Shown piece after piece: positions 1-8,507 of a DNA stretch of 26,287 nucleotides (position 1 is its first letter; each line of letters starts with the position of its first letter). Below the pieces are notes generated by a model. The model was not told where the DNA came from, made no database searches, and was given only the letters and a program-made list of their open reading frames with translations. The translations under genes and the position numbers were made by a program. This DNA comes from Deltaproteobacteria bacterium (GTDB lineage Bacteria; Myxococcota_A; JAADFL01), in contig JAADFL010000074.1 in NCBI GenBank assembly GCA_013152945.1, positions 1 through 26,287 of the forward strand, given 5' to 3'.

Positions 1-77
1 TTTGACCTCCATCGCAATATCTGATGAAACTATATGATACCATTTCTAAATTGTCAATAAAAATAACTTAGCGCTTA

Positions 78-92
78 TGGGGCAACGCCCCA
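78..92. repeat. Short GC hairpin
   Basis: A 6-bp perfect stem (TGGGGC / GCCCCA) closes an AAC loop. It is the first of three hairpins in the non-coding left edge. No T-run follows in either direction, so it is not a convincing intrinsic terminator. Confidence 0.5.
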
Positions 93-112
93 GGAATTAT
101 TGGCACCAAACG

Positions 113-145
113 ATCCCCCTCGCCCGCTTTGCGGGAGAGGGGGAT
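113..145. repeat. Long imperfect hairpin, REP-like
   Basis: The arms ATCCCCCTC-G-CCCGC and GCGGG-A-GAGGGGGAT pair with a single G/A mismatch around a TTT loop, giving 14 base pairs. A G-rich stretch with two more GGG runs follows. The form resembles dispersed intergenic palindromic repeats. It lies downstream of the lipid-kinase gene and could also stall or terminate transcription, but no U-tract supports a classical terminator. Confidence 0.6.
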
Positions 146-221
146 AAAAGGGGGTGAGGGTGGTGGAAAGCCGGCCTGGTCCAGGAGATAAAATACAAAT
201 CGTTTGGATTTGATCCCGCAT

Positions 222-241
222 GGGCGGTTCGCGAACCGCCC
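222..241. repeat. Perfect 20-base palindrome
   Basis: GGGCGGTTCGCGAACCGCCC is a perfect inverted repeat with 10-base arms and no spacer. It sits 80 bases from the hairpin at 113-145. Its GC content contrasts with the AT-rich flanks, which fits a dispersed palindromic repeat; a protein-binding site is the alternative. Confidence 0.6.
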
Positions 242-274
242 CTACTTAAGGTATGTGGCATGAACCATTACCCC

Positions 275-317
275 TACTGACATTTTCACTTGGCACTATA
301 CTGACATATTGACTCGG
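275..317. repeat. Two 19-base direct repeats, 24-base period
   Basis: TACTGACATTTTCACTTGG (275-293) and TACTGACATATTGACTCGG (299-317) match at 16 of 19 positions. Spaced multiple copies of about 20 bases are typical of the ends of some insertion sequences such as the IS21 family, and also of operators. No transposase is present beside them, so a decayed element end is only an inference. Confidence 0.5.
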
Positions 318-375
318 CTTCGACACCGTCAATAAACGATTTCCGTGAAATGCTTTATTATATCCCGGTCAACTC

Positions 376-1347
376 TTATTTTGGTTGCGATATTTTCATA
401 CGGATTGCCCCGGGCAGACACTCGAAAGTTGAAGGAAGCTTACCAGGTTGTTCTCCATCAACATCAAGGAGCACGCGCTCATCGCTGAAGGCTTCTATCC
501 TGGCCGCCCTGAAAGACTCCACCTTGTCCAGTTCCAGGTGTGTGCCTTTGTACACCCTGTTCGCTCTCTTCAATACGTCCAATCTCGTGAGATCGCCCAA
601 AATTACCACGTCGAATTTTCCGTCATCCATCCTGGCGCCCGGTGCTATCCACATTCCTCCTCCGAAAAACTGTCCATTGGCGATCGCAACATTGTTGATA
701 GTCCTGGAAAAGGGCTTCTTGCCGTCAAGTGAAATGGTAACTTGCCTGTTCTCGTATTCAACTATGGACCTGATGGTAGCCAACAAAAAAGATAGTTTTC
801 CTCCAAGTGCCTTTGAAGAGGAATTGACCTTTTCATCCACCAGGCCGCCGATTCCGAAAGATGCTATGTTTATGAAATACCTGACCATCCTTTCCCCGTT
901 TTGATTGTCCATGGTTATTCGGCCGACGTCGACCGGCCAGGACTCCTCCCGGGCTAGAATATCTATATAATCCATTAGTTCCTTGCCCAGCCCGAATGTC
1001 TTGCGAAGGTCTCCGCCTGTGCCCCTGGATATGAAATTGAATACGGCGTTGGGATTTATTTGCGTATTGTCATCCCTGAAAAAACCGTTGATAACTTCAT
1101 TGTTCGTGCCGTCACCGCCTACTGCCACGATTTCGTCGTATCCGTTTTCTAGTGCCATCCTGGTTATATCTGTGGCATCTCCCGGGGCCCCGGTGATTTT
1201 TGAATCCACCTCGCCCAATACGGATTCAATTTTTTCTTTGATTTCAGGCCAGTCTTTACCGGTTGCCTTGTTGGCCGAATTCGGATTGACTACACAGATT
1301 ATTCTCGATTTTTTTTTACCCGTTCCATCGTTCACAGCCATGGTCAA
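376..1347 (-). CDS. Diacylglycerol kinase family lipid kinase
   Basis: This is a 323-residue protein of the DagK/YegS/LCB5 lipid kinase family, which phosphorylates diacylglycerol or related lipids at the inner face of the membrane using ATP. The N-terminal catalytic domain begins with a VNPNSA motif (residues 20-25) and has the nucleotide-binding GGDGT (77-81) followed by NNEVINGF. A GTGGD stretch replaces the more usual GTGND. The C-terminal beta-sandwich ends in the family pattern LLDVDGEQPG. The TTG at 1345-1347 lies 7 bases after GGGGG; an ATG two codons later (1339-1341) is possible. It follows the lipoprotein gene at 1381 by 33 bases and is the last gene of the left minus-strand run. 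Exact lipid substrate cannot be read from sequence. Confidence 0.85.
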   Translation of the reverse strand: MTMAVNDGTGKKKSRIICVVNPNSANKATGKDWPEIKEKIESVLGEVDSKITGAPGDATDITRMALENGYDEIVAVGGDGTNNEVINGFFRDDNTQINPNAVFNFISRGTGGDLRKTFGLGKELMDYIDILAREESWPVDVGRITMDNQNGERMVRYFINIASFGIGGLVDEKVNSSSKALGGKLSFLLATIRSIVEYENRQVTISLDGKKPFSRTINNVAIANGQFFGGGMWIAPGARMDDGKFDVVILGDLTRLDVLKRANRVYKGTHLELDKVESFRAARIEAFSDERVLLDVDGEQPGKLPSTFECLPGAIRMKISQPK

Positions 1348-1380
1348 GTCAGAGCCCCCGTAATTTCATGACAGGTGGTA

Positions 1381-2346
1381 TCAGCCTGTCTTTTTAACTC
1401 CGAACCACCCCAATAAGGGCAGTGGATCGGTCTTTATCTCTCCGTTTTCAAACGTTGCTTCTCCGCATGGCGCCATTGTGCCCACCTCTACCTGGTTTCC
1501 CCCACATTCAAGGTGGTTGAGATTAGCAAAATCACCCAGCATGTAAATCGTGCCCTTATCCCCTTGTTGCCAGCCAAGAGCTGACGCATCAATGTGAAAT
1601 ACTATGCCGGACTTGGATTTCACATAGTAAGGGGCGACAAAGTAGAGCACATCGAGATCCAGATTAGATGGTACAAAGGCTGGTTTTTCGCCCTTCAGCG
1701 GAAATCGTAGGACACGGACCTGTTGTTGCTCTTCTCCAAGGTCCCCAGGAGGGACCGAAAAGGACAAACCCGAAATGTTGGAAATATCGGCGCCATTTTC
1801 CGGAGTATATTGCACCTTGTCCCCGGGGAGCCTGTAATAGTAGTGGGTTCCAAGGTCCAAGTCGAAATCGTCCACTCCGAGATCGGACACCTCATCCTGT
1901 GCCGGTTTGAATGAAACCGAGTACTGTGTCCATCCCCCTTCCGGGATAGAAAGCAAGGAGAAATGTATGCCCTCCTCTTTTGTAAAATCAAAGGCCCTGC
2001 ATCCGTCCGGGATCTTTCTTTTGAAAATACCCTGATCGTCAGTATTGGAAGTCAGGCAACCTTGAACAATACAAAAGGATACGACACCTTTATAAGGTGT
2101 GCCGTCTTCGAACAGAATCTTCCCACTAAGGGATGCGATACATACCGGACCATTGCACCCGGCACAAGATGCTTGTTCTTCCAGGTCATAGCCGTTTTGC
2201 GCATCTGATGCATCTCCTGCATCAGGCAGGCCTGGTAAACTCTCGTAACATCCTGCTGTCAAGACGGACAGCAACAGTGTCAATAAAAAACATGCCTTCA
2301 GGACCTTTTTCGGCATATCGGCCAAACTATCAAACCCTGTTTTCAC
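1381..2346 (-). CDS. Predicted lipoprotein, CarboxypepD_reg-like
   Basis: From the GTG at 2344-2346 this encodes about 321 residues. The start is set by AAGGAGA seven bases upstream (2353-2359); an upstream TTG at 2373 lacks this. The N-terminus has a basic then hydrophobic segment ending in a lipobox LTAGC, so it should be lipid-anchored. A Cys-containing segment (SCAGCNGPVC) follows a short Asp/Ala linker. Next comes a stretch resembling carboxypeptidase-regulatory beta-sandwich repeats (SGKILFEDGTPYKGVVSF, then a TDDQGIFKRKIPDG loop). The rest is beta-rich with no recognised family. It sits between the acyltransferase and the lipid kinase, with 90 and 33 base gaps, so co-transcription is likely. 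Function unknown. Confidence 0.75.
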   Translation of the reverse strand: MKTGFDSLADMPKKVLKACFLLTLLLSVLTAGCYESLPGLPDAGDASDAQNGYDLEEQASCAGCNGPVCIASLSGKILFEDGTPYKGVVSFCIVQGCLTSNTDDQGIFKRKIPDGCRAFDFTKEEGIHFSLLSIPEGGWTQYSVSFKPAQDEVSDLGVDDFDLDLGTHYYYRLPGDKVQYTPENGADISNISGLSFSVPPGDLGEEQQQVRVLRFPLKGEKPAFVPSNLDLDVLYFVAPYYVKSKSGIVFHIDASALGWQQGDKGTIYMLGDFANLNHLECGGNQVEVGTMAPCGEATFENGEIKTDPLPLLGWFGVKKTG

Positions 2347-2352
2347 GCCTTG

Positions 2353-2359
2353 TCTCCTT
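2353..2359 (-). promoter_or_regulatory. Shine-Dalgarno site fixing a GTG start
   Basis: AAGGAGA on the minus strand lies 6 bases upstream of the GTG at 2344-2346. It supports that start over the upstream TTG and the downstream ATG at 2316, neither of which has a comparable site. Confidence 0.6.
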
Positions 2360-2436
2360 TTCAAGATTTCCAACAGCCCTAATCAGAGTGTCTTATCCAT
2401 GCAATCATTGAACCTTGAAGAGGTTCTGCTGCCTCG

Positions 2437-3372
2437 TTATTGTGTTGCCTCCGCCGTTGTTGCCGGTTCCGGCTCTTTTGGAAATTCACCATTTTTATAG
2501 AAATAATCCAGTATCCTGTCTTTTTCAACAAATCGGTCGTGCAGCCAGCGTGTGAGAGCCTCTCCCGACTCGGGCAATTCCGAGATGGCGAACCTTCTCA
2601 CGTGCATGTGTGATATCCTTGAATATCCCAGTATATATTGCCACAGGGTGGGAATGCCGTTTTTGTACCCGATGGTGATATCGTACACTGCATGGAGATG
2701 GTTGCGGAGACCGATTACCGATGCAACAAATCCTTTTGTCCTTGGAATCAATAGATGTTTCAAAGGTGTCAGGTTCTTGTCCCTTGCATATTGCCGGCTT
2801 TTTTCAATCTTGGCCGGTGTAGACCTGGTCCCTTCGGGAAACAATATGAGCCACAAAGGCACATGGCCCTTATTGATTGTACTGAAGGTTTTCTCGATCG
2901 ATTCCTGATCCCTGCTCCAATCACGCCTGACAAATAGGCAATCAATGAACAACATACCCCAGCCCACTCCGGGAATCCATTTTACAATATCTTTAACAAA
3001 CCATTTCATGTCCCCAAGCCTCTTCTTGCTCCTGGCAAGTATCATCAATACGGGTATGTCCGCCATTTCCTGATGATTGGATACCAGTATTACTTTTTCC
3101 CTTTCAGGCACATTATCACCTGTCAATTCCAAACGCGTATCGTATAAAATTTTTGCCACGGACACACACCAACCCCACCAGGTATTCGCTCCCCAGCGGT
3201 TGAAGGCCCGGAATGCCTTTCTCGAAAAGGGTAAAAGTACAAGGCTCAAGGTCTGTAACATATTGAAGACCAGCAAGGTGCCGAACAAAAAGACGACAAC
3301 GGGTACAACCTTGGATGTTATTAAGACCTTTTCAATCCTCGTTGAATCAACCTTAATCAACTCTTGAGACAT
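2437..3372 (-). CDS. 1-acylglycerol-3-phosphate acyltransferase family
   Basis: This 311-residue protein belongs to the PlsC/LPLAT acyltransferases, closest in pattern to the LCLAT1/YihG branch. Two hydrophobic segments lie near the N-terminus (about 20-50). The catalytic HX4D motif is NHQEMAD (His100, Asp105) and the substrate-binding motif FPEGTR is at 178-183. The FVRRDWSRD segment between them matches this branch. Such enzymes transfer acyl groups onto lysophosphatidic acid or related lipids at the inner membrane. The ATG at 3370-3372 is preceded by GGAAGG. A TATAAT box (3433-3438, minus strand) lies upstream but lacks a good -35. With the lipid kinase downstream it forms a small phospholipid-related group. 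Confidence 0.88.
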   Translation of the reverse strand: MSQELIKVDSTRIEKVLITSKVVPVVVFLFGTLLVFNMLQTLSLVLLPFSRKAFRAFNRWGANTWWGWCVSVAKILYDTRLELTGDNVPEREKVILVSNHQEMADIPVLMILARSKKRLGDMKWFVKDIVKWIPGVGWGMLFIDCLFVRRDWSRDQESIEKTFSTINKGHVPLWLILFPEGTRSTPAKIEKSRQYARDKNLTPLKHLLIPRTKGFVASVIGLRNHLHAVYDITIGYKNGIPTLWQYILGYSRISHMHVRRFAISELPESGEALTRWLHDRFVEKDRILDYFYKNGEFPKEPEPATTAEATQ

Positions 3373-3534
3373 TATACAATAACCTTCCAATTCCCACCCC
3401 TTGTTCACACCGACACGCCCGAACAGGCAATCATTATAATATTTCCCGTAAAAATTGCGCCTGAAAATTAAACAGAGCACTAAAAAAGAATGTGTAAATG
3501 CTTTTTTTAACCGGGTCAGCGGGAAAAGCCTTAT

Positions 3535-4998
3535 TTATTTTAACCGAGGCACAAATTGTTTTAAAAGCGCCCTGGGCCTGTTCCAGAACATGTAAAACCC
3601 AAAGCCCATGGCACTCTTGAGGAGTTCCAGCCGGCTTGTCGGGTAATCCATGAAAATCCTGTATATCCTGGACGGTTGTGCATAAAAGAGAATATTTGCA
3701 GCAGACTGGATCGCGGATAGTTCAAAAGAACTTACGTGTTCGCTCAAGCTGTGAACAGCATATTGGAGATCGTAGAGCATCCGCTCCGAGCCGGGCGCTA
3801 CAGCCTCTGGTCCATGCACCAAATCGAATAGTTCCGTACCTTCGAATGGGACGACATTGAAAAAGAAGGCCAAGTGCAATCTGGACCTCAATGCATATTC
3901 AACCGTCTTGAGCATCTCTTTCCTTGTTTCTGTGGGAAAGCCCAACATAAAGAAGCCAATGGTGAAGATACCGGAGGATACTGCAAAGTTAATATTTTCT
4001 TCTATCCTGGCAAAGTCTATTCTTTTTCTAATCATTTCCTGTATTCTTGGGCTTGCGGACTCTATTGCAAAACCTATGAAGTACGTACCAACCGACTTCA
4101 ATGCGGAAATTACGGTTTGATCAAGGATATCTCCACGAAGGCCGTTTGGAAATGAAAACCTGGTACAGATACCCCTTGCCCGTATGCCTTCACAGATATC
4201 CAGGACTCTTTTCCTGTTCAGGTTGAAGGCATCATCCATTATCTCGAATTCGTTGAGGTTGTATCTCCTGGCCAGCCAATCCAGGTCTTGTACGACCCTG
4301 GCCGCCGACATGGTCCTGTATGCTATTCCGGGACTGTTGTGACAATAGATACATGCGTACGGACACCCCCTCGAGGTGATTACAGGCAGGTACCTGGTGC
4401 CGGAATCAAGGGTCGTGGCTCGATACATCTTAAAGTAATGTTCTATTTCGAGCAGGTCGAACGCAGGTCTGGGAAGCTCGTCCAGATTCATGACCATATC
4501 GGCATACCCGGCAGCATCGCGAATTTTGCGGGAACGCACGAGCACTCCGGGCACGTGCAATCCGTCAAGCGAATTATTGTGCAAAAGGTAATCGAGGATC
4601 TCGAGGAACGGTATTTCTCCCTCTCCGGCCACGACTGCATCTGCCCCTGTCCATTCAAGTGCTCTTTCACGGGCCCCGGTAGGATAGGGTCCGCCCATGA
4701 TGACGGGAAGATCGGGTTTGAAAGACTTGATTATCCGGATCAACTCTACGCTTCGGGTGGCTTCTACCGAGAGTGCGCTGATTCCCACCAGGTCCGGCTT
4801 GATCTCTTTAAGCAAATCCGACCATTCCCGATGGTTCAACCGCCCAAGTTTTTCATCAACCACCTTGAAGGCGTACTTCCCGGGGCGCTGCTTTTCCACA
4901 AAGGCAGCCAGGGAGAGTATGCCGAGCGGAGGTGTTGCGGGATGCATGAAGCCTATTTCTTCAGCCCATCCAGGTTTAATCATCAAAATCGACGGCAT
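3535..4998 (-). CDS. B12-binding radical SAM protein (paralog 1)
   Basis: This 487-residue protein has an N-terminal cobalamin-binding Rossmann domain (MKPGWAEEIGF-like start, TPPLGILSLAAFV, GGPYPTG) and a radical SAM domain with the cluster motif CPYACIYC (Cys212, Cys216, Cys219). Family members bind a 4Fe-4S cluster, SAM and cobalamin and usually methylate unactivated carbons or rearrange rings. The start ATG (4996-4998) follows ACGGAGG and lies inside the 3' end of the upstream gene, giving a 23-base overlap and probable translational coupling. It is a close paralog of the protein at 6715-8208: both share the IGFMHP start, the KSVGTYF.G segment and a DYP.SR.ELLK C-terminus. Substrate unknown. 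Confidence 0.88.
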   Translation of the reverse strand: MPSILMIKPGWAEEIGFMHPATPPLGILSLAAFVEKQRPGKYAFKVVDEKLGRLNHREWSDLLKEIKPDLVGISALSVEATRSVELIRIIKSFKPDLPVIMGGPYPTGARERALEWTGADAVVAGEGEIPFLEILDYLLHNNSLDGLHVPGVLVRSRKIRDAAGYADMVMNLDELPRPAFDLLEIEHYFKMYRATTLDSGTRYLPVITSRGCPYACIYCHNSPGIAYRTMSAARVVQDLDWLARRYNLNEFEIMDDAFNLNRKRVLDICEGIRARGICTRFSFPNGLRGDILDQTVISALKSVGTYFIGFAIESASPRIQEMIRKRIDFARIEENINFAVSSGIFTIGFFMLGFPTETRKEMLKTVEYALRSRLHLAFFFNVVPFEGTELFDLVHGPEAVAPGSERMLYDLQYAVHSLSEHVSSFELSAIQSAANILFYAQPSRIYRIFMDYPTSRLELLKSAMGFGFYMFWNRPRALLKQFVPRLK

Positions 4999-6493
4999 TC
5001 CGCCTCCGTTTATTATTGTTATTGTATCCTTTACGCAGGGCTGCAATGCGTTTCGACCTGAACAAGTCCCTTGTAGGCCCTTTGCCGAAAACCAAGGCAT
5101 GTGCGGCCAATACGGCTGACTTCATCGTGATTTCAAAAACACCTTGCTTTTGAATGAGTTTGAACAGCCTCGACGGCCTGGAATAGAATGCGGCATAGTA
5201 CGCAATATAGTATAACTCAAGCCTCCAGCCCGGAATATGTCCAGTACCCATGGAAACGCTTTCGTGGGACAGGTTTCTATAATCAAGGTTTGGAAGCTTG
5301 TGGTTTAGTGCCAGCTTACGTGTGATGGGAATCCCCGGATATGGAGTGAAGAGATTAACCCAAATATCGTCGACATCCATTTGTCTCAACAAGGAAATGG
5401 TATCCAGGACATCGCGATCGGTTTCACCCGGAAAACCGAGCATCATCAATGCGGTTATGTCGCCGGCACCTGCCCTTCGAATCGCTTTAATCGTTTTCGA
5501 CATGTCGCGCGCCCTGTGAGGTCTGGCCATCCTTTTCAGCAACCTGTCCGAGCCTGATTCGACACCCAGTGATATCCTGGTGCACCCGGATTCAAGCATG
5601 CTCTTGACCAGTTCAGTGTCCAATGTCCTCAAGTCCAGGCCCACGCTGGCGTCCCACTTCATGTCCAGGCTCTTGATCTTGTCGAAAAGGGCCATTGCAT
5701 AATTCCTGTCAGCGGTCAGGTTGTCGTCGGCAAAACAAAATCGCCGAATACCATATTTCTGCTTGAGTAATTCTACCTGCCGGGCAACGAACTCTGTTGA
5801 GTGCCATCTGGGTTTTTGGTTGAGGTTCATACAGTAAGTGCAATGATTGGGACAGCCGCGAACCGCCTGGATGTGGAGCCAATTCAGCTCTGCAGTTGAA
5901 AAGCCATTTTTCCCGGCTCGTTGCTCCATTTCCAGGTACTGCTCGAAATCGAGCAGATCCCATGCAGGCGGGCCGATGGAATCGAGGTCCTCTGGAAAAT
6001 CCAATGTATTGACATGAAAATTTCCATCTCTTCCCTGCAGCACCAACCCAGGGATCTTGGCCAGCACTGATTTGCGTGCGGGCCTTCCCCTCAACAGCTC
6101 CGACACCAGCATGGGCAATGCCCTCTCGGCCTCTCCGGCAATGGCGTAATCCGCAAACTCGAGGTGCTCCAGGGCAGACGCCCTTGCGCCCGTAACATGA
6201 GGCCCGCCGATAATCACGACAGACTTCGGCAGGACCTCACGTATGACTTTCAGGTAACTTCGGGCCAGTCTTACAGCGTTTGTCCAAACCTTGAAACCTA
6301 GTACAGGGGGGCGTTCCCGGTTCAGCCATTCTGCAAACTTGTCAAAAGGCAACAGCCATGGAACGAGTTCCAGTATTTTTACCTCGATGCCGGCTCTCCT
6401 GAGGCTGGTGCCGAGGTAGGCCAGGCCGAGGTCCAGTCCAGGCGGATATTCGTATGGTACGCACAGGACGACTTTTGCCGGGCTTTTTCCCAT
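4976..6493 (-). CDS. B12-binding radical SAM protein (divergent member)
   Basis: This 505-residue protein carries the same two-domain layout: a cobalamin-binding domain (YPPGLDLGLAYLGTSLRRAG, GGPHVTGARAS) then a radical SAM core with CPNHCTYC (Cys214, Cys218, Cys221). It is clearly less similar to its two neighbours than they are to each other. The C-terminus is low-complexity and basic (GYNNNNKRRR), encoded where the gene overlaps the start and ribosome-binding site of the next gene. The ATG at 6491-6493 has only a weak upstream GAG. It is separated from the upstream paralog by 221 bases with no convincing terminator, so the three may be one transcript. Reaction unknown. Confidence 0.87.
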   Translation of the reverse strand: MGKSPAKVVLCVPYEYPPGLDLGLAYLGTSLRRAGIEVKILELVPWLLPFDKFAEWLNRERPPVLGFKVWTNAVRLARSYLKVIREVLPKSVVIIGGPHVTGARASALEHLEFADYAIAGEAERALPMLVSELLRGRPARKSVLAKIPGLVLQGRDGNFHVNTLDFPEDLDSIGPPAWDLLDFEQYLEMEQRAGKNGFSTAELNWLHIQAVRGCPNHCTYCMNLNQKPRWHSTEFVARQVELLKQKYGIRRFCFADDNLTADRNYAMALFDKIKSLDMKWDASVGLDLRTLDTELVKSMLESGCTRISLGVESGSDRLLKRMARPHRARDMSKTIKAIRRAGAGDITALMMLGFPGETDRDVLDTISLLRQMDVDDIWVNLFTPYPGIPITRKLALNHKLPNLDYRNLSHESVSMGTGHIPGWRLELYYIAYYAAFYSRPSRLFKLIQKQGVFEITMKSAVLAAHALVFGKGPTRDLFRSKRIAALRKGYNNNNKRRRNAVDFDD

Positions 6494-6714
6494 GTGATTA
6501 CCGCTCGGCCGTGCCCGATATAAACGCTAATATAAACGAGACATGATTCATGCGCTATCCCCATGAATTAAGGCATTGTATTGACACGGCCCCTGCATCC
6601 AGGCCATGTGCAAGAGATATTATGATGAATTTATCCACCTTACAGGGCCGATGTGTCAAGAAGCTTGTGCATAAGGAACAGGCCCTGAATTTTTATTTTT
6701 CTGAGTGCCACCTT

Positions 6715-8208
6715 TCACGATTTTGTCAGGGAAAAACCGTGCACGTGTACACGCTTATCGAGTAAAGCCATTGGTTTGAAAAAACTTACCTGCATGCCAA
6801 AGCCGAGGGCTATTTTGAGTAATTCTTTTCTGCTTACCGGGTAATCCCTTAATATGCGGAGTGCACGGATGGGATTCATGTAAAAGAGCAGGTTTCCGGC
6901 CGATTGTATCAATGATAGTTGCAAAGGACTTACGTACTCGCTTAGACTATGCCTTGCATATTGGAAATCATGGATTTCATCGAACCGGTTATTCTCGATG
7001 CGCCCCGATTTCTCCAACATTTCATAGAGTTCAGTTCCCTCGAATGCGGTCACGATAAAGAAAAAGGCCATGTGTAACCTGGAATCAAGGGCAAAACGGA
7101 TTGTCTTCCAAACTTCCTGTCTCGTCTCGGTCGGGAACCCGAGCATGAATAGTCCTGCTGTTATAATGCCCGAGGAAGCAGTTGTTTCAATATTTCGGGC
7201 CACCAAGTCAAGATCCAGGTTTTTATGTATCATCTTCTGGATCCTGTTACTGGCGGATTCCACTGCGATTCCCATGAAGTATGTGCCGACGGACTTTAGT
7301 GCTGTTATAACATCCGGATCGAGAATGTCTCCTCTAATACTTGGAAAAGAGAACCTCGTCTTCAGGCCCCTTTTCGAGATTTCACCACATATTTCAAGGA
7401 CCCTCTGCTTGGGCATGTTAAAGATGTCATCGAAGACCTCGAAATCATGGACCCCGTATTCATCTATGAGATGCTCGATTTCATTCACAATCCTGATTGC
7501 AGACATTGCCCTGAAACGCCTGCCGAATGTTTTATTGTAACAGTAGATGCAGTTATATGGACAACCCCTGGACGTGCACAATGGCAGGTACCTGGCGCTG
7601 GTATCCAATGGCGTCATTCTGGGGGAATGATAGTATCTTTCGAGATCAAGTAAATCAAAGGCCGGGTACGGCAATTCGTCCATGTCAACTACGACATCCG
7701 CATGTTCATGCTCTTTCAAACTTGCATTCGACCTGGAAAGCACGCCTGGTATATTGATATCATTCAGGTTATTTGCATCCGGACTCTTTTGGGCCACATG
7801 GTCCAATATTTCTAGGAATGCAATTTCTCCTTCACCCACCACCAAAAGGTCTGCAAGCGTCCTGTCCAGTGCGGCCCTGCCTACACTTGTCGGGTACGGT
7901 CCTCCAAGGACAATCGGTACATGTGAGGCCTTTGCCTTCAAGAGATGCGTCAAATACGCGGTCCGGCCGGCTTCGGCATTAAGCGCACTGATTGCAATCA
8001 GGTCGGGCGTGAATTCTTCCAGTATATGATTCCACTGCCTTAGATCCGGCTGGTCGAGCCTCTCATCAACGATCTTGAATACATAACTGCCCGGTCTTTC
8101 TTGCCTTGCAAAGGCGGCAAGGTACAGCAACCCCAGGGGAGGGGTAATTGGGTGCATGAATCCGATTTCACCCGACCATCGCGGTTTGATCATCAAGACG
8201 GAAAACAT
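6715..8208 (-). CDS. B12-binding radical SAM protein (paralog 2)
   Basis: This 497-residue protein has an N-terminal cobalamin-binding domain (TPPLGLLYLAAFARQ, GGPYPTSVGRAAL) and a radical SAM domain with CPYNCIYC (Cys216, Cys220, Cys223). Its C-terminal part (RDYPVSRKELLKIALGFGM) matches the C-terminus of the paralog at 3535-4998. The ATG at 8206-8208 lies 5 bases after GGAGG, which decides against an ATG 11 codons upstream. It is the first gene of the left minus-strand run, divergent from the DUF72 gene. Lipid-gene neighbours suggest a lipid or hopanoid-like substrate, but this is inference only. Confidence 0.88.
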   Translation of the reverse strand: MFSVLMIKPRWSGEIGFMHPITPPLGLLYLAAFARQERPGSYVFKIVDERLDQPDLRQWNHILEEFTPDLIAISALNAEAGRTAYLTHLLKAKASHVPIVLGGPYPTSVGRAALDRTLADLLVVGEGEIAFLEILDHVAQKSPDANNLNDINIPGVLSRSNASLKEHEHADVVVDMDELPYPAFDLLDLERYYHSPRMTPLDTSARYLPLCTSRGCPYNCIYCYNKTFGRRFRAMSAIRIVNEIEHLIDEYGVHDFEVFDDIFNMPKQRVLEICGEISKRGLKTRFSFPSIRGDILDPDVITALKSVGTYFMGIAVESASNRIQKMIHKNLDLDLVARNIETTASSGIITAGLFMLGFPTETRQEVWKTIRFALDSRLHMAFFFIVTAFEGTELYEMLEKSGRIENNRFDEIHDFQYARHSLSEYVSPLQLSLIQSAGNLLFYMNPIRALRILRDYPVSRKELLKIALGFGMQVSFFKPMALLDKRVHVHGFSLTKS

Positions 8209-8507
8209 CTTATCCTCCGTTTCGGGCGCTCTACAGATCAATCAAACGCAAGACCGATAAAAAAATCAGTCCAAAATCAATTTGTATCCTCAAGCATGAA
8301 ACACCACAAACATGAACCAGTCGAGCAAGTGGTGCCTGAACACCTATCTGTGCTTTTTATTTATCGGGTATGACGTTGTGTCAAGAAGATTATAACGGCC
8401 GCCTGCCTCTATATTCCATGTTTCGAGGAGAGAGCCGGCTGCAGAATCCGGGATAACAAGCCGTGGCTTGTAATTACCACGGGAAATCAAGTATCTTTTC
8501 GTAAAGC

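Larger units (their letters stand above)
1..375. other. Non-coding left edge
   Basis: No convincing gene is visible here on either strand. The stretch holds three GC hairpins (78-92, 113-145, 222-241) and one pair of direct repeats (275-317). It is downstream of the minus-strand lipid kinase. The mix of palindromes and decayed repeats suggests a landing zone for small repeats between genes. Confidence 0.5.

Noticed and set aside
3490-3534. Intrinsic terminator between radical SAM and acyltransferase genes
   Set aside because: The A/T runs around CCCGCTGACCCGG do not form a compact GC stem with an adjacent U-tract.
4288-5061. Long open frame of 257 codons on the plus strand
   Set aside because: It lies wholly opposite the radical SAM genes, has no plausible ribosome-binding site, and its product resembles no family; the opposite strand carries clear motifs.
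6643-6687. Inverted repeat CAGGGCC/GGCCCTG followed by a T-rich stretch as terminator
   Set aside because: The T-rich side faces plus-strand transcription, where no gene is upstream; for the minus-strand genes it lacks a U-tract, and the loop of 31 bases is long.
8209-8507. Clear promoter for the DUF72 gene or the radical SAM run
   Set aside because: A TATAAC at 8391-8396 has no -35 partner at a normal distance, and no minus-strand box pair could be supported.
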